64,000 nucleotides of DNA from Mariannaea sp. PMI_226. Taxonomy: Eukaryota; Ascomycota; Sordariomycetes; Hypocreales; Nectriaceae. Of the stretch, positions 21,601-32,753 are shown one piece after another. Within the stretch, counting starts at the first letter, position 1. Each line of letters opens with the position of its first letter. Under the pieces are notes generated by a model. The model did no database searches. It was given only the letters and a program-made list of their open reading frames with translations, and had not been told where the DNA came from. The stretch lies in assembly GCA_024336345.1 (NCBI GenBank), contig JANFOG010000002.1:1302001-1366000 (forward strand), written 5' to 3'. A program made the translations under genes and the position numbers.

Positions 21601-24241
21601 GTTGATGATCCTTGATCCGTTTTCCGATATCTTCGTTCACGTATATGAACGATTGATCATCCTGTTTGCTCTCATTCACGATGAGACGAGCCCTATCTCG
21701 CGGCATCGAGTCGAGCTGCGAAAGCTTTTCTCGTAACTTATCCCTACGAGCCCGTTGTTCACGCACCCGAGCATTCTCCCTTTCTCTCAAATCCACTGCC
21801 TCTCTGTTTTGAATAATCTCCCTGTTAGGCCTTTTCTGCCTCAACAGGGTCACCCCCTCCTCTTCTGATGTTGGGATCTCATCGTTAGCATTGTCTTCTA
21901 GGGCGTCATCATCAGAAACATCAAGATTGTAGATCTGGCTGGCCTGCGGAAACTCGGCTGCAGTATGCTTGATGAAAGATTGGAAAACATGAAACCAGGA
22001 GTTCTTTGATGACAACACCTTCGTTTTCAAGTGTCCACTAAGAGGCAGGAGAATGGGCAGATGTTCCTGGTAATCTTTCACCCTGACAAAGCTCAAGAAG
22101 ATTCGCGTAACGTCAAAAACAGTAGTCTTCGTTATCTCTTTTCCAAGATCCTCAATACCTGGAATTGGGTCACTGAGATGGCACATCACCGACTTGTCCC
22201 AAGCGTCATCCACTGAATTGTCTTGAAGAAAGTTGATCATAGCCACCCGTCGAGAGTGGGGGAGTCGCCAAATGAGACAGATAAGTAGCTTCCACTGGTC
22301 TCCAATCCTTGCCCAGTATTTTGGAGTTTCACGTCCAATTTCTTCAAAATTACCGAGCTCTTCAAGAGTCGGATGGTTCATCCTGTTACTTGGCTGGGAT
22401 GTGCTCTCCACGATATTGTCACCACTCTGAACAGTTATTGTAGGGGAAGGAGGCGGTTTGACTGGACTGGTAAGGTCAATATGAATCGTGCCACCAGGAG
22501 AAGCTGGCCCCCACGGTGACTGGGCACGGTGTATGACCTTGGGAATCTCGATTTTTATAGGAATTGGCTGGTCAGTCTCGGCGACGATGTCCAATTCCAT
22601 GGAGTCTTGATTGAGATTTGTGTGGTCATCAGGTACAAGAAAATCGTCTTCATCAGAGCTCGTCAGAATTTCTTCATCCATAAGATCTTCTGTTTTTCGA
22701 ATCATTTGTTTCTTCGGTTGAAGGGCAAGGTCTGGTTTTGGGGGTGAGACTCGAGATCCAAGCATTTCCGCCAGCCATTTGTGATGTAATTTGTCGTGGA
22801 CGCTCTGCTCAAGACAGTTGGCTTGGTTCTTAACCTCGGAAGGGCTCTTCCAGATCTCTTCTATAATTTCGGAGCAAAGTTTCTTGATCCGATTGTCGAC
22901 AGATTTTGCCTGCATGTGAGCTCGCAAGACACTCTCTTTGAACCCCTTTCTCTGGGCATTATGCCATAAACTAAAGGCTTTTCTTTGGAGTTTGGGAAGC
23001 TTTTTTTCCTCCCAGTTACGGGTCATTTCCTCTATCGCAGCATCAAGGATATTTCTGACCTGCTCTGATGATAGAGTTAGACGATTCGCATTGGCCTCAC
23101 GTTGCTCTCTCTCGAGCCTTTCTTCTTCCATCTCTCTCAGAGTTTCGTCATCGAAAGAATCTGGCAAATCATCAAGATCGAGGATTGAGTCCGAGTCCCC
23201 GGGGCTAGGCGACCTAATTGAAGCGAAGCCTCGTTTCTCGAGCATTTCATGTCTGCTGTTCTTCATGAGAAGTCGCTTCATAGCTCGGTGTACAGCGAGC
23301 CTACGGCCTGTGGGGAGCCAATTAGGAACAGTGACGGTAAAGCTATCGTCGGAAGTTTCATGAAGTCGAGAGGTTAGAGATCCTGATGGGGCTTTTATCG
23401 TCTCCAATGTGAGGCTTCCATCACCAAGATATGCATTGGATGATGCTTTCTCCCAGGGAAGTCCTTGGTCCTCTACACGATTAAGCGTTACATCGAAGGT
23501 AATCCTGTCCGCCTCGGTTGGGATGAATGCTGGCGCAACATTGATAGGCCTGTCTGTCAGGTTGGTAGGTGCGATGCGTTTTCGCTTCGTGGGCCGCTCA
23601 GGCTCGGGACTTTGCAGTGTAGGTTGGGAAGATTCCGAGCCCTGCAAAGGATTTACGTGCTCAAAAGAATCATGATGGTCATTCTCGTCGAGAGGGTGCG
23701 AGCCAGTCTCGTCTACAGTGGCATTATTGAGGGTGGAAGCTGCCGCGCCAGGAAGGTACTGAGGTGCTAAATCATTCACACCAGTTTCTCTCGAGGTCGA
23801 ATTTATGCTGATTTTTTGATGAGACGACCCATTGATTTCGGAACCGTTCTCATGCGGTGGAAGAGCAGGCTGACTATCCGACGGTATCGAACCCCGAGAC
23901 AAAGACTCATTTAACCTATCGCCAAAGGAGGTGTCGTTTTGTTTCTTATCGAACTCGAGCCTCCACTTCTGGTAACCCCAGCTTTTGGATTTTAAAGTGA
24001 ATATTGCCTCCCCAAATGTGACTTTATGGCGGGCGAGTCTGATACCAAGGCAGTCCTCTAATTCTTGACGGGAGCAGATACGCTCATACTTTAGAAGAGT
24101 TTCGCCGTCAATCTCTTGGTCCAGGATCTGGGCAGCTAGAAATGATGGGTCTCTTGTCCAAGGACTGTTTGGCGCAGCTAAGACGCTGGCCACGGTCTCG
24201 ACATCCCAATAGAAGGGATCACCATTCGAGACACCATCCAT
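18601..24241 (-). CDS. SNF2-family chromatin-remodelling ATPase, ATRX/ARIP4-like
   Basis: Exon 1 (24241-19538) encodes 1568 residues. A 52-bp intron (19537-19486) leads to exon 2, and I favour a third exon (about 18737-18601). The total would then be about 1820 residues. The N-terminus (FYWDVETVASVL) is a conserved fungal helical region, followed by charged linkers and coiled coil. The ATPase core has Walker A TMGLGKTMQ at about 906-914, the DEAH box IADEAHLMKN at about 1030, the C-terminal lobe STTAGGVGLNIYGANRVV at about 1310, and the arginine-finger motif QAIGRAYRIGQ at about 1350. The lobe spacing and the KWNPVQEQQAIGRAYR segment resemble Rad54-like ATRX/ARIP4 remodellers. It presumably moves or evicts nucleosomes in the nucleus. 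The 3' end is uncertain: exon 2 read straight through stops at 18775 with an unconvincing tail, whereas splicing 18863-18738 gives a charged helical tail (HAREDMEAMREAAENRRRR) ending at 18601. Confidence 0.88.
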
Positions 24242-26007
24242 CTAGCACGGTGCAAGCTCTGAATGGGCCTAGAATTCGAATAAGGCTGTCAGAAACCATG
24301 AAAATGATGCCAGCAGGTTTGAACGGTTTCCATATTGTTTAGAAAAAAAAAGGCCGAAGAGGAAGAAAGGGATAAGGAAGCATATCGAAGGAGTGATAAA
24401 CCCAAGAATGGCAAGCTTGAGAAGCTATGCATGCACTTACCATGTGGGCGAGGTGTGTAAGTTCAAGCGCAGGTTGTCGGTAAGCAAGGGCAAAAGCACG
24501 GTGATAGTGTCTCAGGCGGCGCGCGTTGCGGCCCAGAAAGGGTCAAAACGGAATAGTCGCAATGTTGGAGGGGCTCAGAGCTCTCAAAAGGGTGACATCT
24601 TGGTCTTTGATTGCGGCAGTCGCAGGCACAGGTTAAATCGGGTACTCCCCTCTGAGTAATATTTGATGATTTTCGCAACTTTGAATTGCGAGAAGAAGAA
24701 AGGAAACGTGAAATCCTCGCTCATGCACCGCGTCGCATCTTTTGTTTGTAGTTTGCTTGTGCCGTTGGTTGTTTGAACCTATCACGTGAGCCAAGTCCTG
24801 GTGCCTTCCTACGGCTTGGGGAGGTACCTAGAGGGCAAGGTTGTTGGTTGGTACCTTGAAAGTCAGGACCAAATTTGGCTGCTTCAAATCATCTTAGGAT
24901 TCTATAAGATAAACAATTAGCTTGACAGTTCTTAGGTTAACGTAACACAGAGCGAGATTGCGCTCATTAGTATCTCAGCGCAATAAATATGATGTTGAAA
25001 ATATTCCGCAACTCGTCCTTCCAGGATCATTTGACGATTTGTTGCCTCCAGGGAAGGATATGCTTTATGGAGCCCCCGTCCCTGCACCGGGATTGTCTTC
25101 AATCCCGTTCATAATCAGTCCCGGGAACGGATCGGCGACAGATCTGGTCGCGTAAAAAGTGGACACTTTAGGCCCTAGCCTGTGCTTTTTTTTTTTTTCC
25201 CTGTGAAGGAATAGATGTCGTGCTTCGAGAAAGTTGCTTATCCCGGTCTGACGAAATGCGGCCAAGGCTCCATCTGCATATACGCTCCTCACCTTATCCT
25301 AAGATCTACTTTGTTTTCTTGAAATTTTCTTCTGGTAGTTCAAATCTATGCGACGTATAAATATGTAGCATAATATATCCCGCGCTTTAGCAGCCCTGTA
25401 TCCATTGGATATTTCTCTATCTGAGTACACTATGCAGTCTACCGTTTTTCTCTTCCCACGTCAAGAGACGTCATGCAGAGTACACGTTTGGCTAAGGCAC
25501 TCCACGTTTACCCCTCCTTCAAGGCGCTCTCCAGTTGGTTCTTTGAAGAATCAAACCAAGACATCGTCCCCTCAAGCCCCCAACCTCAAAAATTGAAATT
25601 GAAAACGGAGGAGAAAAAAAAAGATCAGGGTAGAGGAGAAAAAAACTGAATCCACGGGAGTGCATTCACCACACGCACAAAATAAAACAAATCAATAAAA
25701 AGATTTCGAAAACGGAAACTATCAAGCCTAGGTATCATTGCAGATTCCATACCATTCTTACCCGCCTTACTCGTTGGTATTTTGCAACTATTTTTGTAAT
25801 CAAGCAGCACCCGCACCCACATGGCCAATTATTAAGCCACGCTAGGTACTTCCGGATCACGCAAAACTGCTACTCCCCAGACAGTAGTTCAGTTATAAAC
25901 CCAACCTGTAAGGAGGAGGAATAAGTCATATCCCTTCGGTTGCCCTGGAGTTCACTTCTCAATATTCCTCAATCTCATCTTCTGGACCTTCAGCTACCTT
26001 CAGGATC
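24242..26007. other. Divergent promoter region, SNF2 gene and glutathione synthetase
   Basis: About 1.8 kb between divergent starts with no credible gene. It contains a CACGTG E-box at 24783-24788 and a CCTAG-flanked GGTACC at about 24823-24832. A pyrimidine-rich segment follows near 25970, before the GSH2 start. Confidence 0.5.
24783..24788. promoter_or_regulatory. CACGTG E-box in divergent promoter
   Basis: A perfect palindromic CACGTG lies 542 bp upstream of the SNF2-type gene start. It is the core site of bHLH factors such as Cbf1- or SREBP-type proteins. Functional relevance is inference only; a 6-bp site can occur by chance. Confidence 0.3.
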
Positions 26008-27717
26008 ATGGCACCTTCCACCAGCGGCGCTTATCCACCTAGCCTCTCGGCCTCGGAACAAGAGGCTCTTGTTACCACAATCCAAGATTGGTCTATAGGC
26101 AATGGCCTCGCAGTCAGGCCGCCACCCACAGTGATTGCCACTGACGCTGATCCCAAGAGCATTTCTGCTATCAATGTCCCTGTGACTCTCTTCCCTAGTC
26201 CCTTTCCAAAGCAGTGCTTTGCCCAGGCCAAGGCTGTTCAGAAGACTTACAATGAACTCTATGCCTCTGTGAGCCGGGATGAAGAGTTCCTAGCCCAAGT
26301 CGTCAAGGAGTATGTCATGACAATCACAACAGTATTCTTCGATGCTAATTCTTCTTGTAGGGTTGGAGATGGTGACGATTTCATTCGCAAGCTCTGGAAC
26401 GTGCATCTCAAGGTCAAATCTGAGGGATATACTCAGGTGAGTATCCGCAGCTGGTTTGCATACCACCTTATTTTCTGACCAAATTTAGTCCACCTCTCTG
26501 GGATTGTTCCGATCAGACTACATGGTTCACCAGGACACATCAACCTCAACTCCGTCTCTCCAGGTAAAACAAGTTGAGTTCAATACTATTGCCTCTTCCT
26601 TTGGTGGATTATCAACATACACTTCTCTGCTACACAAGTGGGTTTTTTTCCGATTGATGTCTACATGAATGATCAAGATTCTAACATCACTAGATACCTC
26701 GCCAAGACAGAATATCCTCTTCTTGACAAGGCTGTTACTCAAGGGTCCCTAGATCTCCCAGACAACTCAACAGCACAGGGCTTGGCCGGCGGCATCGAGG
26801 CTGCCTACAACACCTACCCAGAATCCGAACTAGGTCACCAAAAGGCCGTCATCTTCCTCGTCCAGGGTGGCGAAAGGAATGTCTTTGACCAGCGTCACTT
26901 GGAGTACCAATTGGCCCGCGCATCACCCAATATCCCCGTCTTCCGACTGGCTTACGCAGACGTTCTGAAGCACACCACCATCGCAAACACGTCCAAGAGG
27001 CAACTCCTCTATCATCTCCCACGCAATCCTTCAAAGGTCTTCGAGGTCGCCGTTATTTACATGCGATCAGGCTATGGCCCAGGCGATTATCCCGGTCAAG
27101 AGGCTTGGGATGCCCGATACCACCTGGAGCGCTCATACGCTATCAAGTGTCCCAGTATCTTGACTCAGCTGGCTGGAACAAAGAAGGTGCAGCAGATCCT
27201 AGCTACTCCCAGGCCATCATCCACGCCCTCTGCCCTAAGCAAGTTTATCAAAGATGACACAAATGAAGCTACGGCTCTGTGGCAGACCTTCACCAACATC
27301 TATCCGATGGATACCAGTGAAGCCGGTCTGGAAGCCCGGAAGAAGGCGCTGGATCCCGAGTCTTGCCTGGCTTATGTGCTGAAGCCACAACGCGAGGGCG
27401 GTGGTAATAACATCTACCGAGGCGCCATTCCCGAATTCCTCAAGTCAATCCCCGAAGCTCACTGGGGTTCTTACATCCTCATGGAACTAATCACTCCTCC
27501 ACCCGTACAAAACATTATTCTTCGAAATGGTAACTTAGAAAAAGGCGGCGTCATTTGTGAGCTTGGCGTATACGGCACCTGTGTCTGGGATCAAGGCTCT
27601 GGAAAGATTCATCACAGCGAAGAGGCCGGATACCTGCTGCGTACTAAGGGAGACAAGAGTGAGGAGGGCGGCGTTGCGGCTGGCTATGGCTGCATGGATA
27701 GTGTTACCTTGATATAG
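26008..27717 (+). CDS. gsh2: Glutathione synthetase (eukaryotic type)
   Basis: Four exons: 26008-26309, 26361-26436, 26489-26637 and 26694-27717, giving 516 residues, near the fungal norm (about 490-520). All introns are 51-56 bp with GT...AG ends. The enzyme joins gamma-glutamylcysteine and glycine with ATP in the cytosol to make glutathione. Visible landmarks are the substrate-binding segment VEFNTIASSFGG (about residues 153-164), LVQGGERNVFDQR, the IYMRSGYGPGDYP segment, the glycine-rich ATP-grasp loop KPQREGGGNNIY (about 405-416), LMELITPPP, and a C-terminal glycine-rich GGVAAGYGCMDSV lid. The ATG at 26008 follows a pyrimidine-rich leader. Convergent with the mitochondrial SSB gene downstream. 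Confidence 0.94.
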
Positions 27718-28119
27718 GATGCAGAGAAACCATAAAGCGTGGTGTATTACTATCAAGGTGTGCTGAATTCGGTTGACTCGTTCACGTCACGAATACATAT
27801 TCCAGCTCTGTGGATGATAGAACTTATGCCGACTTGGTAGTTGATCAACAAATCAAGCGCATCACAATAAAGAAGATTCAGAGCGGTTTTGGAAAGGAAG
27901 CAAAGCTCCCACGACCGGGCCCAAGTAATAAATATATTGCATGTGGTATCGTACATCTCTCCTCATTATTGTATACAAGCCCAACCCCAACACCTAACCA
28001 GACCGGAGATTTCCGACAACAAACGAATACCGTACGTCGTAGAGGGGAGAGATATTTATCATGACACGTACAGAAGTCTTCCTGGCATGAAAGCTAGATC
28101 CAGCGGTCTGGATACGCGC
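27718..28119. other. Convergent 3' intergenic region (GSH2 / mitochondrial SSB)
   Basis: About 400 bp between convergent stops. It is AT-rich with polyadenylation-like sequence (CAATAAAG at about 27864-27871). No gene seen. Confidence 0.45.
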
Positions 28120-28757
28120 TTACTGGCTGTGCTCGGAACTCTCAGCAGACTCGGCGGCGTGTTGAGGGCGGCGAAGAACATCAAGGGAGCCTTAGGAAAA
28201 TATTAGTTTCAGGACAAAATTTTTGTTTGTTTTAGGTGTTTGGTTTGGAAAAAAAAAAAACGTACGTTGAACAACGCTGATGCCAGTGCGCTGGACACCT
28301 TGGGGGTCGGTGTAGGAGCTAGTGGAGATATCACCCTCGATGACGACCTGGGTACTAAATACGAGTGTAAGCATGCAATTGAAAAATGAAATAGTAATAA
28401 AAAACCGCAATAGAGGCATTGGGAAATGGAAAGCACAAGTCATGCGCATGCAATGACGGCGACGGAAGAAGGAATCACATACCCCTTGGGGAGGCTCATG
28501 AGGAAATCGCGGGAGCCGCCCTCAGAGAACGAGGTGACCTTGAACCAGCTGGTCTTGCGGTTCTCTCGGGTTCCAGAGTTGCTAGCGACGACATAGCGGA
28601 GGATCTCGCGACCAGTGCTGGTGGAATGAAGCTCGGGGGTGTCAGCGAGGTTGCCCACGATGGTGATGCGGGCAATGGAGAGAGGAGAGGAGGTGCTGAA
28701 GCTGCGGGCAGCAGAGGCCGAGGCGATGGCGGAGCGACGGAAGAGGAAGGAAGACAT
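28120..28757 (-). CDS. rim1: Mitochondrial single-stranded DNA-binding protein (Rim1-like)
   Basis: Three minus-strand exons, 28757-28483, 28354-28266 and 28190-28120, give 144 residues; yeast Rim1 is 135. The first 25 residues (SSFLFRRSAIASASAARSFS) are a typical mitochondrial presequence. The rest is an OB-fold SSB: ARITIVGNLADTPE, GREILRYVVASNS, TSWFKVTSF, LPKGTQVVIEGDIS and YTDPQGVQRTGISVV. The KG/TQVVIEGD join across intron 1 and VVQ/RSLDVL across intron 2 both restore the family pattern. The second intron begins GTACGT followed by a long T run. The protein coats single-stranded mtDNA and supports replication and recombination. Short acidic Ser-rich C-terminus. Confidence 0.92.
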
Positions 28758-30270
28758 GGTAGCTATTTAGTGTTGTAGCTGTTGCTGTTGGTATTGTTGT
28801 TTGTTGTTTTTTTGTCGTTCGTGACGCTGTAAATCAAGCTGGCTTGTCCGTGGCGGGGGGGAAATCAGAAGCTGATACCGGATCTGGGTGGTGGTGATGG
28901 GGGGAGGAGATTGGAGCTAAGGTCGAATTGATACGTGATAAGATCCTTTCAGCACGCGTCCCTTCTTAACGCGAAACTGCCCTGCACATGGTACTTCTCG
29001 AGCTGAAGTGTGCATAACTGGCTGGGAGATTAGGGAGTCGCAGCTATGCCGCTCTGATTGGCTGGCTGTGCATGATCGCACCGTACGAAAAGGGCGCGTA
29101 CTGTATATTGGCACATACTGCACTAAGCCCAATTCGACGCGAGCTTCATGCAATCACTCTATCACGATATCATGATGATCATCTCTCATCAGGTAGCATT
29201 GGCAACTCAGATAACATTGTGCAACTCCCATCATTGAACAGCATGTGTTCATTCTCTCTCCCTCTAGTCTATTGAATGTGAGAAGTTCCTTTAATTCATA
29301 TCTGCACCGCCATAAATAGTTATCGTATGTCGTCCAATTTCTGATTTCAAAGTGCCACACGTCTCTTGCTGTCGTCCATGGCTTCATTCACTCACTCATT
29401 CACCCACGCCTATACCGCCCGCCATTTCTAAGTGACGCCTTCCTTTTTTTTGCGCTTACATATTTCACCAATCATTCATCTTTTTTTGATTTTATATACT
29501 TTTCATTCGATTTTTTCCTTTGCCATAAGGGGGCCGTTTTCTGCGTTTTTGCTGCTCCCTTCCTCCACCACCCCTGTTATCTCAATTGCCGTTTTGGGTG
29601 GTCAATAGACGCCTCTGTTTTCTCAAATGCCTATCAATAGGCTCTCAACAGGCTTTTCTAACCCTTTCAACACAACAACAGAACATGGCTATTTCCTAGC
29701 TCCAATACCATGGCTCGAACTAGGTCCCGCGGGCTGTTTTCCCTTTTCTCGTTTCATCTAATTGAGCTCTTCCTGGTCCGCTTGCCGCTAATTGATGTCT
29801 TTTTGTTGTCGGAGCAGACACGATCAGCCACTTTTGGCTTTCCACCCTGCTTCTTCAGTCTTGTCTAGTTCGCTATTGAGTCACCGTAATGAATACACCC
29901 GATGAGGACAGGAAGGCAAACCCTGGTCTTGCATGGCGTAGAACACCCCGTAGTCCTAGAGCTTTTGATAAGCTCTTTCTTTGCCTCTCCTGAGTTCCAT
30001 CATCTAGGTGAACATTACATATATATGTCTACATATATATCATCAGCTTTCCAAAAAAAAAAAAAACCCTACACCCTCTGCTTTGAACAGTTGTTACGCC
30101 AGAAGGAAGATACCCATCAAACAATACTCAATACCAACTTTCTCGTGACTCTTTGAGGCACGAACCTACGCTTGGGCAGTCTCACAAGCCTTTTTCTCTC
30201 TTCCGCATTTGCTCCACTAGCAGTGAAACTTGTGCTTGAGCAGTCCATTGTGGAAGAGGAATTAGGAGCT
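28758..30270. other. Divergent promoter region, mitochondrial SSB and STE3 receptor
   Basis: About 1.5 kb between divergent start codons. It is T-rich near 29440-29520, and an A run lies at 30053-30066. No credible coding sequence. Much of the part next to the receptor may be its 5' leader, because the reading frame is open from 30172 without an ATG. Confidence 0.5.
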
Positions 30271-32061
30271 ATGACTTCATCGACATCCCTTCTCGCCCGG
30301 GACGGAGGCTCCTTCATCTACGTGTTGCCTGGCGGAGAGAATGCCAACTCAACATCACTCATGGTCAACTTGATTATGCGGGTCGTCCTCAGCCTCATTG
30401 CAAACTTCATCTGCGTGGTCCCCCTGAAGCATCTTTACCATGGTAGCGAGTTCGCTGCCGTCGTATTCATCGCCAACCTGATGGTGGTGAACCTCCAGGT
30501 CATTATCAACGCCCTCATCTGGCGGAACGACAATACTGACAACTGGTGGCCTGGCTACGGGATGTGCGATCTCAACCCATACCTCCACAACATCTCCGTC
30601 TCCCTCTATGTCACTTGTCTGCTCGCTATCATTCGAAACCTTGCACATCAAGTTGGGCTTCTACGGGCCAACCCCTTAACAGTGAAGGAGAAGCGTCGAC
30701 GAAACTTGGTTCAGGCTTTAATCATGTTTCCTCTGCCCATTATTCAGTTGGCCTGGATTTGGCCACTCACTTCTCAGCGATATGTGGTTGCAACCTTGGT
30801 TGGTTGCGCCTGGTCTGCTTGGCCGTCGTGGCCGTACATCTTCTTGTTTTGTGCCGCTCCCGTCTTCATCGCAATAATCACTGCCGGCTATGCGAGTAAG
30901 TCACAGCTCAGGCTGCAAATAATAGGCTTCATAAGAAGAAGAAAAAAACTGATCAATCAAGCACAGTTCTAGTCTTCATCCGTTTCCGCGAAGTAGCTCG
31001 AACAACCCAATCTGCCTTGTCCAGCAACCGAGTCGTCAGCCTTCGAGCCCAACGGACCAGGCGCCGTCTCTATCTCATGGTCATTTCCATTCTGGTTCCC
31101 TTCGTTCCTATCGTAATCACACTAGCTGTTCTGAACGTTCGAGCGGCATCACCCCTCTTACCCTTCGACTATGACGAAATCCACAAGCACGTTTTGCCTG
31201 TTCCTTGGAATACGATTATCTATTTCCCTTCTGGAAAACAAGAATTCGCTTTCCTCAATAACTGCTACATCTCTATACTCTCGTCCATCCCGGTGTTCGT
31301 CTTCTTTGGCATGACGAAAAACGCCATGAATGACTATCGCCGAACCTGTCTCTGGTTTGGCTTAGGCCACCTCTTCCCCATCCTGTATGAAGAGTATGAT
31401 CCCGACCGCGATGCCTATGGCAGCAGCCATCTCAGTTCCAATGTTACAAACTCTACTACCAGGTATGTTCCTTTTCTCCCAGTGCTTACATGGCCACTTT
31501 CTTGATACTAACTTTGACAGAACGGCATCAAAGATCCGCACACTCTTCTCCAGCCGCAAGATCAGCTCTAACGAAGCGTTTTCAGAAGGGAGTAGCCAGT
31601 TAAGCCCTGTACGCTCTCATAGCGTTGCTCTATCCTCCATCGATGTCGAACAAGGGCATTTGGCCACTCCTATCTCGATTCCAGACGCCACTCGTGCAAT
31701 GGACAACTATCACGTTGATGAGGATACAACATCTCAGCTACCACATCGCAACCCGTTCCTCTACCGCACCCACGTGAACTTTAGCATTCCCTTCAGCATC
31801 ATCCCTTCGTTTCGTTGGAAGAAATCGAGCCAGGTACAGAGAAACTCAGATCTAGCTTTAGGACCCATCCCTCCTCGTGTTTCGGCTCCTCGTTGGAATC
31901 CTCCAACATATCCATCGCGCATACAAACCCGCGTCTGGTCCGAAGACGAGGGATCTATCCTTGGCCGCACAAGTCCTGACTCCAATCCTGATCAATGTCT
32001 AGTCTCCAGTCACGGAGTTATTATTGCGACGGAAATCAGTCGAGAGTCTCATCGGCACTAA
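30271..32061 (+). CDS. STE3-type pheromone receptor (a-factor-like GPCR)
   Basis: Three exons: 30271-30895, 30967-31462 and 31521-32061, giving 553 residues. Seven hydrophobic helices are visible at roughly 30-52, 60-82, 104-124, 142-163, 187-212, 243-265 and 303-325. They are accompanied by STE3-family landmarks: NFICVVPLKHLY after helix 1, LIWRND and GYGMCDL before helix 3, LLAIIRNLAHQVGLLR after it, and MTKNAMNDYRR after helix 7. Family members sit in the plasma membrane, bind prenylated peptide pheromone and signal through a heterotrimeric G protein in mating. The ATG at 30271 is the first in the frame. The cytosolic tail (about 335-553) is long and Ser/Pro-rich, a likely place for phosphorylation-dependent down-regulation. 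Convergent with the DUF4203-like gene. Confidence 0.9.
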
Positions 32062-32753
32062 GTGCATGACTTTTTCCATAGCGGTGCCTTTACCAAGTGT
32101 TGGTTTGATGACCGGTGCTGGCTGGAGGCCAACAAATCTCCAGGACATTGAATGTCCCCTGAAGGGGACATGTTCTCTGCTCACTACATTACTCTTACTT
32201 TCCACCACATTTCACATCATGGCAAGCGACTGCGTGAATAAAGATTCTTGGTTATGTCTCCCTTTTTCAAACATTCTCTTCAAGTTAGATATGCATCTTA
32301 AAACAGTCTTCAGAACCAATAACTCTTTTTATCATTTTATCAAAGTATGTACTGGCTATCCACTGCTCATAATGTTCTGTTACTGGTTGAAACCATTTTT
32401 GTTATGTCCAAACGGGAAGACGAATCCCGGTCAGAAAGGCCTAGGGAGCATCAGGTTTGCTTCCCCCAGGTGCAATCTCCTTTCAACGCCAGTGATGCGC
32501 TTCATACGCTCGTTCTCTATATACCTGTAATGTCCAGTCACTTCTCCCCAAAACCAATTACTCGTCCCTTTTCGATACCTCCTCCTAATCCATATTTTTC
32601 GTAAAAAGTCAAGCCCTGAAACCCCTGGTATCATTGGAAGGTTATTCAAAATGATTGTTCGAAATAAACCAAAAAAAAAAAAAAAAATGAAAGGATGAAA
32701 GGAAATATATCTAGCCGGCCTCTTGGCTCAATTAGTGTGGATGAGCACCAAAT
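32062..32753. other. Convergent 3' intergenic region (STE3 / DUF4203-like gene)
   Basis: About 690 bp with no credible gene. Contains a 17-base A run around 32671-32687. The 168-codon frame at 32024-32530 overlaps the receptor 3' end in another frame and looks random. Confidence 0.45.

Noticed and set aside
32024..32530. 168-codon frame overlapping the STE3 3' end
   Set aside because: It overlaps the receptor in another frame, runs into 3' intergenic DNA and has no recognised features.
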